From contig SVGS01000013.1 of NCBI GenBank assembly GCA_015056205.1, forward strand, positions 22,645 through 86,644: a stretch of DNA of 64,000 nt. Reading direction: 5' to 3'. Below, piece by piece: positions 1 through 8,778 of the stretch. A program made the translations under genes and the position numbers. The DNA comes from Clostridiales bacterium. GTDB taxonomy: Bacteria; Bacillota; Clostridia; Christensenellales; Aristaeellaceae. The notes below the pieces were generated by a model, which saw only the letters and a list, made by a program, of their open reading frames with translations, did no database searches and was not told the DNA's origin. Each line of letters begins with the position of its first letter. Position 1 is the first letter of the stretch.

Positions 1-768
1 GTCCGCGCCCAGCATCAGCGGAGCGCTCAGCATGCACCAGAGCGCGAACTGTGTCTGGTATTCCTCATCCGTGCAGGGCTTGCCGAGGGCCACATTGCCC
101 TTTCCGTACATGCCCACCGTCAGCATGTCGATATCATTGTAGCAGGAGGGGCCGCTCATGCAGAAGTTGTCCAGCTGGGACCGGGCGATGGAGGAGAAGG
201 ACTTGAAATTATCCTGAATATCGCCGGTGGAGCGGTACATATGCGCGCCCAGGGAATTCATCCAGCGCCAGGGCTCGTCCGTTCCCCAGTTGCAGGCGGC
301 AAACAGAATATCCCGCCCGGTCGCCTTCAGCGCCATGGACATCACGGCGTAGCGGTTCTTCCCCTCCGCGCTGACCGGGAAGTTGCAGAAGTCATATTTC
401 AGATAGTCCACGCCCCAGTCGGCAAAGGTCTGGGCGTCGACAAACTCATGGTCGTAGGAAGAGGGATAGCCCGCGCAGGTCTGCACGCCGGCGCAGGAGT
501 ACATGCCGAACAGGAAGCCCAGCTCATGCACGGCGTCCGCGACTGCCTTCATGCCGTTCGGGAACTTTTTCGGATCCGGAACCAGACGTCCCTGGGCGTC
601 CCGTTCCCGCAGGCTCCAGCAGTCGTCAATCACGATATAGCGGTACCCCGCCTCCAGATAGCCTTTCTCCTTCATCACCCGGGCGGTTTCCCGGATCAGG
701 GAATCGGAGATGTTTTCTCCGAAGGTGTTCCAGCTGTTCCATCCCATGGGGGGCCTTGCGATAACCAT
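1..768 (-). CDS. GH27 alpha-galactosidase, N-terminal part (cut by window edge)
   Basis: Likely cytoplasmic glycoside hydrolase family 27 enzyme removing terminal alpha-galactose from oligosaccharides imported by the adjacent ABC transporter; no signal peptide is seen. The 256 visible residues show the family start MGWNSWNTF near residue 8, the DYLKYDF strand holding the predicted nucleophile Asp, a STGDI segment at the usual acid/base position, and CYNDIDMLTVG. The reading frame is open to base 1, so the C-terminal part of the barrel and any beta-sandwich domain lie outside. The ATG at 768 is preceded by GGAGG 8 bases upstream. It is the last visible gene of the LacI-headed locus, 68 bp after the Big2 protein. 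The substrate is inferred from family and context only. Confidence 0.9.
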   Translation of the reverse strand, partial: MVIARPPMGWNSWNTFGENISDSLIRETARVMKEKGYLEAGYRYIVIDDCWSLRERDAQGRLVPDPKKFPNGMKAVADAVHELGFLFGMYSCAGVQTCAGYPSSYDHEFVDAQTFADWGVDYLKYDFCNFPVSAEGKNRYAVMSMALKATGRDILFAACNWGTDEPWRWMNSLGAHMYRSTGDIQDNFKSFSSIARSQLDNFCMSGPSCYNDIDMLTVGMYGKGNVALGKPCTDEEYQTQFALWCMLSAPLMLGAD

Positions 769-836
769 TCTTTTGTCCTCCGTTTTCTTTCATTTTGTTT
801 CTCTTTGTTTGTTTTCTTTTTCCGGCGGGCGGTTCC

Positions 837-2375
837 TTACCGCACGGTAAAGGTGATAAACCGGCTGACGGGCTCCGGCGCGCCGTACGCGTTGCAGGTC
901 ACCGTAATCACGGTTCCGGAAGGCGCGTCCGGGCTGATGGTCACGTTGCCGCTGCGGCTGATCGTCGCGATGCTGCTGTCCACGTCGAGCGACCAGCTGA
1001 CGTCCTTGACGCCCGCGCCCTTGGGAATCAGGCTCCAGATCACCCGCACCTTTCCGCCCGGCCGGGGTGTTCCCCCGATGGACAGGCTGATGTCCGTCAC
1101 CGGCTCCACGATCCGGATCTGCAGCTGGGCCTTTTTGCCTCCCAGTCCGGTAACCGTCACCGTGGCTTTTCCGGAAGCCAGGGGGCGGATGACCGCCATC
1201 CCGTCGTCCCCCGGCACAATCTCCACCGTCTTCCGTGGGCTGACGGACCAGGTCAGGCCGACCGGCGGAATGTTGTCCGGGATCATGGAGGCCTGCACCG
1301 TGGCTTCCGAGCCTTCCGCAAGGTACATGATCAGGCGGTTCGGGCTGACCTTCACCCCGGAGACCGCCGGAATCACGGTGACGGAGTATTCCGCGGATGT
1401 GTGGAAAACGGGAGATTCCGCCGTCACGGTCAGATTGATCACCCGGCTGATTTTCTTCCGGGTCGTCAGCTGGCCCTTGTCGGAGAGGCTGACTTCCTCC
1501 GGGGCGGTTCCGGTTTCCGTCTCCTTCACCCGCCAGTCGATCCGGGACAGATTCTTTTTCTGCCCGACCGTCCCGTTTTCAAAAAGCGCCTCGAAGTTCA
1601 GGGTCTGGCCGGCCAGGATTTCGGAAACGCCCTCCTGGCAGAGAATCCGGAACTGTCCGTCCTCCTGCTTCAGCTCCGCCGCGGATTCGTCATAGTGAAC
1701 GCCCTCCGCGATCCGGGCCATATCCGCGACGGTCACCTTCGGCGGCTCCGTGGCCGAATCCCGGGGAGGAATCGACAGCAGGCGGACCTTCAGCACTGTG
1801 TTGTTCCGCACATAATACAGCCCGCCGATATAGGTAACCATCCCTCCCTGCAGGGATACCCGCAGCACGATCCGGGCCGGATGACCGTCGATCTCGATGT
1901 CCTCCTGCTTCAGCACCGCTTCCCCGTCCTGATAGTCGTAGCGGTCATAGAACGCGTTGGCATCCTCCGGACGCTCCTTGAAATCCGTGACCCCGTGAAT
2001 CACAAATTCCTCATACAGCGTATGATAGGTTACGGGATCCACCCGCCGGGCGCCGATGCCGTTCTGCGTCTTTCCCCAGGCGAATCCTGCTTCCTCATCC
2101 GAAATGACGTGAAAGGAGAAGCCCGTTTTGGAGGCGTACTCGGTGGTCCGGTAATCCCGCAGCACCCCCTCCTCCGGGGCGGAATCTTTCTCCGGAGCGG
2201 CCTCTTTATCCGAATCAGTCTCCGTCTCCGGGGCCGCGTCCGCCTCAATCGGAGCCGTCTGAACCGGGGCCGCCGGCCGGTCTCCGCTCTCGCCCGCCGC
2301 GGGCAGCGCCGCCACGGCAACGATCAGCGAAATGAGAAAGGAAAGCGCCCGCCTCCGGAGCTTCAGAAAGGTCAT
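837..2375 (-). CDS. Secreted protein with bacterial Ig-like (Big2) repeats
   Basis: A 512-residue protein. An N-terminal hydrophobic segment after an Arg-rich start (residues 1-28) looks like a signal peptide ending near PAAG. An acidic low-complexity linker (about 30-65) follows. Residues 66-245 form a globular region I do not recognise. From about 245 there are three beta-rich Big2-like modules with the familiar pattern of xSVxVSPxxxxLxxG and GxAxVTVT strands. No LPXTG motif or C-terminal membrane anchor is visible, so retention at the cell surface is unexplained. It lies between the sugar-binding protein and the GH27 gene. The terminator just upstream means it may depend on readthrough or its own promoter. 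A carbohydrate- or wall-binding role is inference. Confidence 0.7.
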   Translation of the reverse strand: MTFLKLRRRALSFLISLIVAVAALPAAGESGDRPAAPVQTAPIEADAAPETETDSDKEAAPEKDSAPEEGVLRDYRTTEYASKTGFSFHVISDEEAGFAWGKTQNGIGARRVDPVTYHTLYEEFVIHGVTDFKERPEDANAFYDRYDYQDGEAVLKQEDIEIDGHPARIVLRVSLQGGMVTYIGGLYYVRNNTVLKVRLLSIPPRDSATEPPKVTVADMARIAEGVHYDESAAELKQEDGQFRILCQEGVSEILAGQTLNFEALFENGTVGQKKNLSRIDWRVKETETGTAPEEVSLSDKGQLTTRKKISRVINLTVTAESPVFHTSAEYSVTVIPAVSGVKVSPNRLIMYLAEGSEATVQASMIPDNIPPVGLTWSVSPRKTVEIVPGDDGMAVIRPLASGKATVTVTGLGGKKAQLQIRIVEPVTDISLSIGGTPRPGGKVRVIWSLIPKGAGVKDVSWSLDVDSSIATISRSGNVTISPDAPSGTVITVTCNAYGAPEPVSRFITFTVR

Positions 2376-2434
2376 ACCGGTTCCTCCGATTCTTTCACGC
2401 CTGATTCCTGCCGGATGCCTGTCCGGCGGATTTC

Positions 2435-2448
2435 ATGACTGAAGTCAT
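2435..2448. repeat. 14-bp inverted repeat in leader of the Big2 gene
   Basis: ATGACT and AGTCAT flank a 2-base centre, 60 bp upstream of the Big2 gene start and downstream of the binding-protein terminator. It could be an operator or a small stem. No function is assigned. Confidence 0.35.
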
Positions 2449-2484
2449 AATTCGACAGCGCCCGGCCGCTTTCCTGCCGGGTAT

Positions 2485-2537
2485 AAAAAAGGAGCTGCCT
2501 CCTTCCGGTTCTGTCGGAACCTTCCGTCGGCAGCTCC
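2485..2537 (-). terminator. Rho-independent terminator after the sugar-binding protein gene
   Basis: On the minus strand GGAGCTGCC (2529-2537) pairs with GGCAGCTCC (2491-2499), with a secondary GGTTC/GAACC stem in the loop, followed by six T (2485-2490). It lies just after the stop of the binding-protein gene and probably sets its high expression relative to downstream genes. Confidence 0.85.
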
Positions 2538-2553
2538 CCTTTGCGGATCCGGA

Positions 2554-4260
2554 TTACTTCACGTCATTTTCATCCATGTACTTGAAGCAGTTCTCGATAT
2601 CCGTCATCTTCTCGGCCACCACGTCGTCGTAGCCGTAGTTCTTGCAGGTTTCCACCATCGTCTTCCAGTTGGAGTCGAACTCTTCGTCCGTCGCGGAGTA
2701 CACGCACTTCCAGCTGTATTCCTTCATGATGGGGGCGAACTGAGCGCGCTTCTGCTGGCCTTCTTCGGACAGCTGAGCCTTGCTGTAGGCGATCGCGGCG
2801 GGGCTCTCCACGGAGACCTTGCCGGTCTTGCGGTACAGATCCACACCGGAGGTGGCGCCGTTGGCGTATTCGGTGCTCCAGGCGGTGCTCAGCGCGGTGG
2901 CATAGTGCTCCGCGTAGCAGGGCCATCCCTTGTAGCTGAAGCTGTAGGTCTTTCCGGGGATCAGCTGCTCAACCTTCAGGGTTTCATGGTTGATCTTGCT
3001 CTCGCCGTCCTGGAAGGTGCCGCCGCCGAATTCCTCGGGCATCTGGGTGGTATCCCGGGCTTCCTGGCACTGCCAGCCGAAGTCGGTCATGTAGGGCACG
3101 CCGTCCTCGCCGTAGTCCCAGCACAGGCCCTTGGGGCCGTAGTTCTGGATGATGATGCCTTCCTCGGAGCACAGCCAGTCAATGACTTCCAGCGCCCGCT
3201 CGGCGTTTTCCGTCTTGGAGCCCAGGGCCCACATCCGGTTGGAGCCGGCCTTGGAGATGGTCTGCATGGCCGGAGCGGAGTCTTCGATCATGAAGGTTAC
3301 GAAGCCGTCCTTGTTGGCCGCCTTCTCCGCGCTGTTGTAGTTTCCGATGATCCAGCCCCACAGGGCCATCAGGTAACGGCCGGAGCTGAGCTTCTGGGAA
3401 TAGGTGTCGAAGTTCTGGGAGGTGGATTCCGGATCAAACAGGCCTTCGCGGTACAGCTGGTTGTTCACCTTCAGCGCGCGGTAGTACAGGCTGTTCTCCT
3501 CCAGGGGATTGACCACGTCGCGGGTCGCGTAGTTCACGCCCAGGAAATCATATTCCTGATAGCCGTAGTAGGTCATCAGGTCCCAGGTGAACTTCATGAC
3601 GCAGTCTTCCCAGTCCGGGAATCCGCCGTAGGCATACACTTTTTCGCCGCTCGGATTGGCGGGAACCGCGTCCTGCAGGGCTTTCAGGAAGGCGGGCAGA
3701 TCTTCCAGGGTCTTCAGCGCGGGCTTGCCGGCCTTTTCCCATGCATCGTAGCGGATCTGCAGCGCGTAGGTGGGGTCGGTCAGCTCGGCCCAGGCGCCCT
3801 CTTCCAGAGCAACCGCGTAGGTGAAGCCGTAGATGCCTTCATGGCCCTTGGAGGCCGCGAAATCGGACACCTTCTTCATGGCGTCGCCCAGATAGGCGGT
3901 GATGTTGGGGTACTTGGTCAGGTCGATGTCGCTCCAGTCCAGGATCAGGTCCGCGTTCAGACCTTCCACGAACTGATCGCCCAGGTCGCCCAGGCAGATG
4001 ATATCGCCCAGGTCGCCGGCGGAAACCGCGGAGGTCCAGGCGTTGCCGTCCACGTTGGTGGAGGCGATGTCGAGGGTTACGTTGAAGCGGTCTTTCAGTT
4101 CCTTGCCGAACCAGCCGCCCTGAACGCCGGCGAAGTTCGCCAGGCCGGAGAACATCTTCAGGGTCACCGGCTCGCGGTAGGTTTCCTCAGCCATTGCCGG
4201 AACCGCCGCTACGGTCGCCAGCATCACGAGGGTCAGTACGAGGGACAGGATTTTTTTCAT
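2554..4260 (-). CDS. ABC transporter extracellular sugar-binding protein (LplA-like)
   Basis: Captures an oligosaccharide outside the membrane and delivers it to the LplB/LplC permeases encoded just upstream. The 568 residues match the long binding proteins that partner LplB/LplC. A signal peptide MKKILSLVLTLVMLATVAAV ends at PAMA-EE, a signal peptidase I site. There is no lipobox cysteine, so the protein would be secreted soluble rather than lipid-anchored, which is odd for a monoderm. The mature part shows typical features such as GYQEYDFLGVNY and an aromatic-rich cleft (GWPCYAEHYATALSTAW). No ATPase is encoded in the locus; a shared MsmK-type ATPase elsewhere is likely. The substrate is inferred to be an alpha-galactoside from the GH27 neighbour. 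Confidence 0.9.
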   Translation of the reverse strand: MKKILSLVLTLVMLATVAAVPAMAEETYREPVTLKMFSGLANFAGVQGGWFGKELKDRFNVTLDIASTNVDGNAWTSAVSAGDLGDIICLGDLGDQFVEGLNADLILDWSDIDLTKYPNITAYLGDAMKKVSDFAASKGHEGIYGFTYAVALEEGAWAELTDPTYALQIRYDAWEKAGKPALKTLEDLPAFLKALQDAVPANPSGEKVYAYGGFPDWEDCVMKFTWDLMTYYGYQEYDFLGVNYATRDVVNPLEENSLYYRALKVNNQLYREGLFDPESTSQNFDTYSQKLSSGRYLMALWGWIIGNYNSAEKAANKDGFVTFMIEDSAPAMQTISKAGSNRMWALGSKTENAERALEVIDWLCSEEGIIIQNYGPKGLCWDYGEDGVPYMTDFGWQCQEARDTTQMPEEFGGGTFQDGESKINHETLKVEQLIPGKTYSFSYKGWPCYAEHYATALSTAWSTEYANGATSGVDLYRKTGKVSVESPAAIAYSKAQLSEEGQQKRAQFAPIMKEYSWKCVYSATDEEFDSNWKTMVETCKNYGYDDVVAEKMTDIENCFKYMDENDVK

Positions 4261-4367
4261 GCGTCTTTCCTCCTCTTTTTTTTATGCTAACCCGAACGCC
4301 CGGGTTACAGCCTTTTGGATTTCCGGCGGCCGTGCCGGCCCGCCGCTTTGGGATGTTCTTTCCCGCC

Positions 4368-5315
4368 TTATCCCTTGACCGCGCCGATCATGATGCCCTT
4401 CACGAAATAGCGCTGGAAGAAGGGATAGACCAGCAGGATCGGAATGGTGACGACCATGGCCACGGTCATCCGGACGGACAGCGCGGTCTGCTTGGTCGCC
4501 ACGTTGGCCAGCGCGCTGGCGTCCTGGGTGTTCCGCACCAGGGCCGCCAGGGACGAGGCCTCGTTCTGATACTTGTACAGCAGGAACTGCAGGGTATAGA
4601 ACTTGCCGGAAGGCATCAGCATCATGGTATCCGTGAAGCTGTTCCACTGCCCCACCGCGCTGAAGATACACAGCGTGGCCAGAATGGGAGTGATCAGCGG
4701 CATGATGATGGAGAAGAACACCCGGGTATATCCGGCGCCGTCCAGGGTGGCGCTTTCCTCCAGGGAAGGCGGAAGGGCCTCAATAAAGGTCTTCACCAGA
4801 ATCACGTTGTAGGGGGATACCAGCCCCGGAATCACGTAGACCCAGAAATTGTCCAGGAATCCCAGCATCCGCAGATTCATATACCAGGGAATCAGGCCCG
4901 CGCTGAAATACATCGTAATGATGATCAGCCGGTACCAGAGCTTGCGCAGCCACATCTCCTTCTTGGTCACCAGGTATCCCAGGAAGGCGCAGCCACCCAC
5001 CGTCCACAGCGTGCCGAGCACCGTCCGGGCCACGGAGACGAACAGCGCGTCCAGAATGCCCGGAATTTTCAGCACCTGCACATAGTTTTCCAGATGAATC
5101 CCCTGGGGGAGCAGCTGAATCTTTCCCAGCCGGACCAGCTCGTTATCCGAGATGGTATTGATCAGCAGGTAGTAGAAGGGAAAGATACAGGCCAGCGTGA
5201 TCAGAATGAATACCGTGTAGTTGACGATGTTGAACGCAATATCGCCGCGGCTCAGCTTCTGCCTGTTTTCCCGTTTTTCGGCCCGGCGGTGCATCTTCTT
5301 GTCGATCGCGGTCAT
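4368..5315 (-). CDS. Carbohydrate ABC transporter permease, LplC type
   Basis: Inner-membrane permease subunit of the oligosaccharide importer, 315 residues, six predicted membrane helices after a basic cytoplasmic start. The EAA loop that docks the ATPase is visible as EESATLDGAGYTRVFFSIIM followed by PLITP. The C-terminal FFQRYFVKGIMIGAVKG ending is typical of LplC/MsmG proteins. The gene starts 16 bp after the LplB stop, so the two are surely co-transcribed, and the binding protein follows after 107 bp. Confidence 0.95.
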   Translation of the reverse strand: MTAIDKKMHRRAEKRENRQKLSRGDIAFNIVNYTVFILITLACIFPFYYLLINTISDNELVRLGKIQLLPQGIHLENYVQVLKIPGILDALFVSVARTVLGTLWTVGGCAFLGYLVTKKEMWLRKLWYRLIIITMYFSAGLIPWYMNLRMLGFLDNFWVYVIPGLVSPYNVILVKTFIEALPPSLEESATLDGAGYTRVFFSIIMPLITPILATLCIFSAVGQWNSFTDTMMLMPSGKFYTLQFLLYKYQNEASSLAALVRNTQDASALANVATKQTALSVRMTVAMVVTIPILLVYPFFQRYFVKGIMIGAVKG

Positions 5316-5331
5316 CTTCTCTTCCCTCCCC

Positions 5332-7896
5332 TTACATGATGGACTCGCCGCGAAGCTTTTTGCTCAGGAAGTTCGCGCTGAACAGAAGCGTCACGCTGAC
5401 CAGGGTCTTCAGAATTCCGATCGCCGTCGCGTAGGCATAGAGGGTGGTGCCCCGGGAGGCGATGGTGATGTTGTACACGTAGAGATCCAGCACCTCGATC
5501 GTCTGCCGGTTCATGGGGTTCTGGAATACCAGATACTGCTCCATGCCGTTGTTCAGGATGTTGGAAATGCTCAGCATCAGCAGCACGAAGAATGTCGGCA
5601 GCAGGCTGGGCAGGGTGATGTGGCGCATCAGCGCCCACCGGTTCGCGCCGTCCACCCGGGCGGCCTCATACAGCTCCTGATCGATGCCCGCGATCGCCGC
5701 CAGATACATGATGGCTCCCCATCCGAGGCCTTTCCAGGTGCTCCATCCCCACATCTTCAGCCAGATATGGTCTCCGGAATTCAGCCATACCGTCGGATTG
5801 TTGGGATCGTTCAGCCCCAGCTCCATCATCAGCTTGGAATAGATTCCCGTATCCGCTGCGAACAGACACATGGCGAAGGAGAATACCAGCGCCCAGCTGA
5901 TGAAATTGGGCAGCGTGGTGAAAATCTGAACGAATTTCTTGAAGCGGGTTCTCGTTATCTCGTTCAGGAACACCGCGAAGATCATGGGCAGCCAGCTGGT
6001 TACCAGATTCAGCCCGCTCATGCCGAGGGTGTTTTTCAGCACCCGGAAGATGTTTTCCCGGTTGGCCGGGTTGGTAAACATCTCGCTGAACCACTTCAGC
6101 CCGACAAATTCCTGCTGATCCATCGGCAGGCCGAACTTGTAGTTGTAGAACGCGTAGCTCCATCCGTACAGAGGCAGATAGCTGAAGAGGAATACCGCCA
6201 GCAGGAAGGGCAGCATCATCAGGAACAGCTTGTACTTCTTGGGCAGCTCCTCCAGCGCCGCGAAGTTGCTGAAGAACGCCGCGAAAATCAGCAGCGGAAG
6301 GCTGGCATAAAGATACAGCGATCCTTCCGCCACCGCCACGTTCCGGTCCAGTCCCGCACCCAGCGCCAGCCAGGTCACCAGCCGGACGACCGTCGCGCAC
6401 AGCAGCACCGCCATCACCAGGCGCTTGTTCGCCTTGGCGATCAGCAGGACCGTACCGGCCAGGGTCAGGATCAGCGCCGCCCAGGTCAGCCAGGTGAACC
6501 GCGAGGCCATCGCGTCCGTGCCCGCCTTCACCAGGGCCGGCGTGGCTTCCGGATTCTCGTCCGTATAGACCGGCTTGCCCTTGCTGTCCGCCGGGTCGCT
6601 GAGCTTCTCCGCGGCCTTCAGGGTCAGGGCGTCCGTTCCGCTGATGGTGGCTGTGGCAAGCACCTTGTTCTTGCCGGGCTTGCTGAAGCTGACCGTCGCT
6701 CCGGGCAGCAGCATGCAGACCAGCGCGATCACGCACAGGCAGATCGCCACAAAGCGGATCCGGAACCCGACGGGCAGCGGATTGACAAAATAGGGTTCGT
6801 TGGCATAGCGGATTCCGAGGATTCCGGTCACCGCAGAGGCGATCGCGAAGGCCGCCGCCAGCAGCGGCACAAAGGTGATTTTTCCGATCCCCAGCAGCAT
6901 CAGCTGGCGGCTGGCGGATGCGTACATATCCCCGGCCCCGATCGTCAGGAGGCCCGGCATCTCCGTAGCCAGCAGCACCGCCGCGCCGCTGATCATCACC
7001 GTGGAAAACCACCGGTCAACCTTCGGAATCAGGCCCAGCACCACGCTCAGAAGCAGCAGCACGGCCACGGCCATCAGCAGCGGGTTCGCTCCGGTATTGG
7101 CCGAACGGATCTGGAAAATGCCCCCGACGTTATTCTGGTCGTTGGAGAAGGCGTTCAGCTCCGCCAGCTCGCCGCTGACCGGCGTCTTCAGTCCGCCCTG
7201 TTCCTGCCCGAGGGTATACAGGTTCTTTTCCTTCCCCAGCATGATATCGGCCAGGCTGATATTCCGGTTCATGATGGCGGCGTCGCCGGGCGTGCCCGTC
7301 ACGGAATCCGGCAGCGCGACCCGGTAGGCCGGCAGGAAAAACAGGATCAGCGCCGCGAGCGCCAGCCCCGCGCTGATGAGCCTCAGCTTCCTGTCGTCCG
7401 CGCAGAGCGGCTTCTGGGTCTCCGGATCCCGGATCTTCAGGCTCAGCGCGGACCAGAGCAGCGTCACCGCCGCCGCGATCACCGGCACATAGATCCCGAT
7501 GCCGAGGGAGATCATCATTTCGAACAGCAGGCTGTTGTCCAGGTTCGTCCACTGAAACACCCCGGTGCCGAGCAGCACCAGGCTCAGGCCGGAGCACCAC
7601 AGCGCGCCGCAGGTCGCTTTCCGCCGCGGAAGCAGCAGCAGGCATCCGCCGATCACCGCCAGTGCGAGACCGATGCCCAGTTCCAGCCGGGCCGTCTGTA
7701 TCCGGTTCAGGCTGGTCAGGGTGGGATGAATCGCCCCGGCTCCGCTGACGATCAGTTTCCCGAGGGTTACGGACTCAGGGATCTGAGCGGCGATTGCTCC
7801 GTCCACCCGGGTGTGGACATGAATGCTCACCGCGGGAAGAAACAGAGACGCAATGAGGACCAGGACCAGCGCCAGAGCGGGCCATCTCAATTTCAT
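5332..7896 (-). CDS. LplB-type ABC permease with giant N-terminal triplicated membrane extension
   Basis: Residues 553-854 are a complete LplB permease: six helices, YGWSYAFYNYKFGLP near the start, and the EAA loop YEAARVDGANRWALMRHITL. Normal LplB proteins are about 300 residues. Here residues 1-552 precede it with about 12 predicted helices. They fall into three units of four helices, starting near residues 4, 172 and 381. Each opens with an Arg followed by a helix ending in a Leu-Pro motif (FLPA, FLPA, LLPG), then an extracellular segment of variable length. The reading frame is continuous and the only start with a sensible position is at 7896. The extension could be a sensor, an accessory gate or an assembly platform. 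I do not recognise it as a named domain. Confidence 0.88.
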   Translation of the reverse strand: MKLRWPALALVLVLIASLFLPAVSIHVHTRVDGAIAAQIPESVTLGKLIVSGAGAIHPTLTSLNRIQTARLELGIGLALAVIGGCLLLLPRRKATCGALWCSGLSLVLLGTGVFQWTNLDNSLLFEMMISLGIGIYVPVIAAAVTLLWSALSLKIRDPETQKPLCADDRKLRLISAGLALAALILFFLPAYRVALPDSVTGTPGDAAIMNRNISLADIMLGKEKNLYTLGQEQGGLKTPVSGELAELNAFSNDQNNVGGIFQIRSANTGANPLLMAVAVLLLLSVVLGLIPKVDRWFSTVMISGAAVLLATEMPGLLTIGAGDMYASASRQLMLLGIGKITFVPLLAAAFAIASAVTGILGIRYANEPYFVNPLPVGFRIRFVAICLCVIALVCMLLPGATVSFSKPGKNKVLATATISGTDALTLKAAEKLSDPADSKGKPVYTDENPEATPALVKAGTDAMASRFTWLTWAALILTLAGTVLLIAKANKRLVMAVLLCATVVRLVTWLALGAGLDRNVAVAEGSLYLYASLPLLIFAAFFSNFAALEELPKKYKLFLMMLPFLLAVFLFSYLPLYGWSYAFYNYKFGLPMDQQEFVGLKWFSEMFTNPANRENIFRVLKNTLGMSGLNLVTSWLPMIFAVFLNEITRTRFKKFVQIFTTLPNFISWALVFSFAMCLFAADTGIYSKLMMELGLNDPNNPTVWLNSGDHIWLKMWGWSTWKGLGWGAIMYLAAIAGIDQELYEAARVDGANRWALMRHITLPSLLPTFFVLLMLSISNILNNGMEQYLVFQNPMNRQTIEVLDLYVYNITIASRGTTLYAYATAIGILKTLVSVTLLFSANFLSKKLRGESIM

Positions 7897-7941
7897 CGTT
7901 TCGCTTTTCCTTTCATTGGTTTCATCCCCGGTACCCTTTGT

Positions 7942-8703
7942 TTACTCGGCTTTCTTGTCCAGGCTCAGGGTGTAGCCCAGCTTCTCCAGCGGAGCCTTCA
8001 GCTGCTCCACCACGCCCTGCAGGGCCTCCAGATCCATGCCGGCAAAGTCCGCCGCCTTCTTCAGCGTTTCGTTCTCCGCCGTCAGCGTCTGAATCTTCTC
8101 CTCCAGGCCGGTCTTCTCGGCCACGGCTGCTTCCACCTGGGCGGTCAGATCCTTCGTCACGGAATCCAGTTCGGCCTTCGCGGTTTCCTGAGCGGCCTTC
8201 AGCTGCGCTTCCGCTTCGGTTTTGGCGGTTTCCAGCTGCGCGGCAGCCGCGTCCTGCGCCGCCTTCACCTGCGCTTCCGCTTCGGTCTTGGCGTTCTCCA
8301 GCTGAGTGGCCAGGGCATCCTTCGCCGCGGTCGCCTCATCCAGCTTCGCCTGAAGCGCGTCCTGCGCTTCCTTCACTTTGGTTTCCGTTTCAGCCTTGGC
8401 GGCCTCGAGCTCTGCAGCTGCGTTCGTCTTTGCGGTTTCCAGCTCCGCGGCCAGCGCGTCCTTCGCAGCGGTCGCCTCGTCCAGCTGCGCCTGGGCGGCT
8501 TCCTGAGCCTCCTGCAGCTGCGCTTCCGCGGTCTTCTTCGCGGTCTCCAGCTGGGCGGCCGCGTCCTCGGACGCCGTCTGCATCTGCGCCTTGACATCGT
8601 TTACAGTCTTCTGCAGGTCGCCCTTCTGGGTGGCGAATACCACGGCCAGAATGATCGCGACGATCATGGCGATCGCCAGAATGGGAGTCAGTGCCTTCTT
8701 CAT
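7942..8703 (-). CDS. Membrane-anchored Ala/Glu/Lys coiled-coil protein with conserved C-terminal tail (paralog 1)
   Basis: A 253-residue protein. Residues 5-26 are one hydrophobic helix and residues 30-200 a long coiled coil of AQLETAKTEAEAQ-like repeats very rich in Ala, Glu, Gln and Lys. The last 35 residues are a distinct tail containing LKAPLEKLGYTL. The same tail ends the protein at 24257-25264, so the two are paralogs. ATG at 8703 follows a good AGGAGG. It lies between the LacI regulator and the LplB permease, 45 bp before the latter, so it is probably part of the sugar operon. An extracytoplasmic spacer or scaffold for the importer is inference. I do not recognise the family. Confidence 0.8.
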   Translation of the reverse strand: MKKALTPILAIAMIVAIILAVVFATQKGDLQKTVNDVKAQMQTASEDAAAQLETAKKTAEAQLQEAQEAAQAQLDEATAAKDALAAELETAKTNAAAELEAAKAETETKVKEAQDALQAKLDEATAAKDALATQLENAKTEAEAQVKAAQDAAAAQLETAKTEAEAQLKAAQETAKAELDSVTKDLTAQVEAAVAEKTGLEEKIQTLTAENETLKKAADFAGMDLEALQGVVEQLKAPLEKLGYTLSLDKKAE

Positions 8704-8778
8704 GGGATAATTCCTCCTTGATTGAGTCCGTTCCGGACCTTTTATCGCTTCCGCCCGGAGGGCGGCCGGCGTCCCTCT

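Noticed and set aside
5221..8721. 1166-residue plus-strand open frame, and similar long ones at 35032-37818, 43122-47159 and 47406-51059
   Set aside because: All are antisense to well-recognised genes, rich in Gln, Arg, His and Pro, and lack domains. They arise from GC-rich codon use on the other strand.
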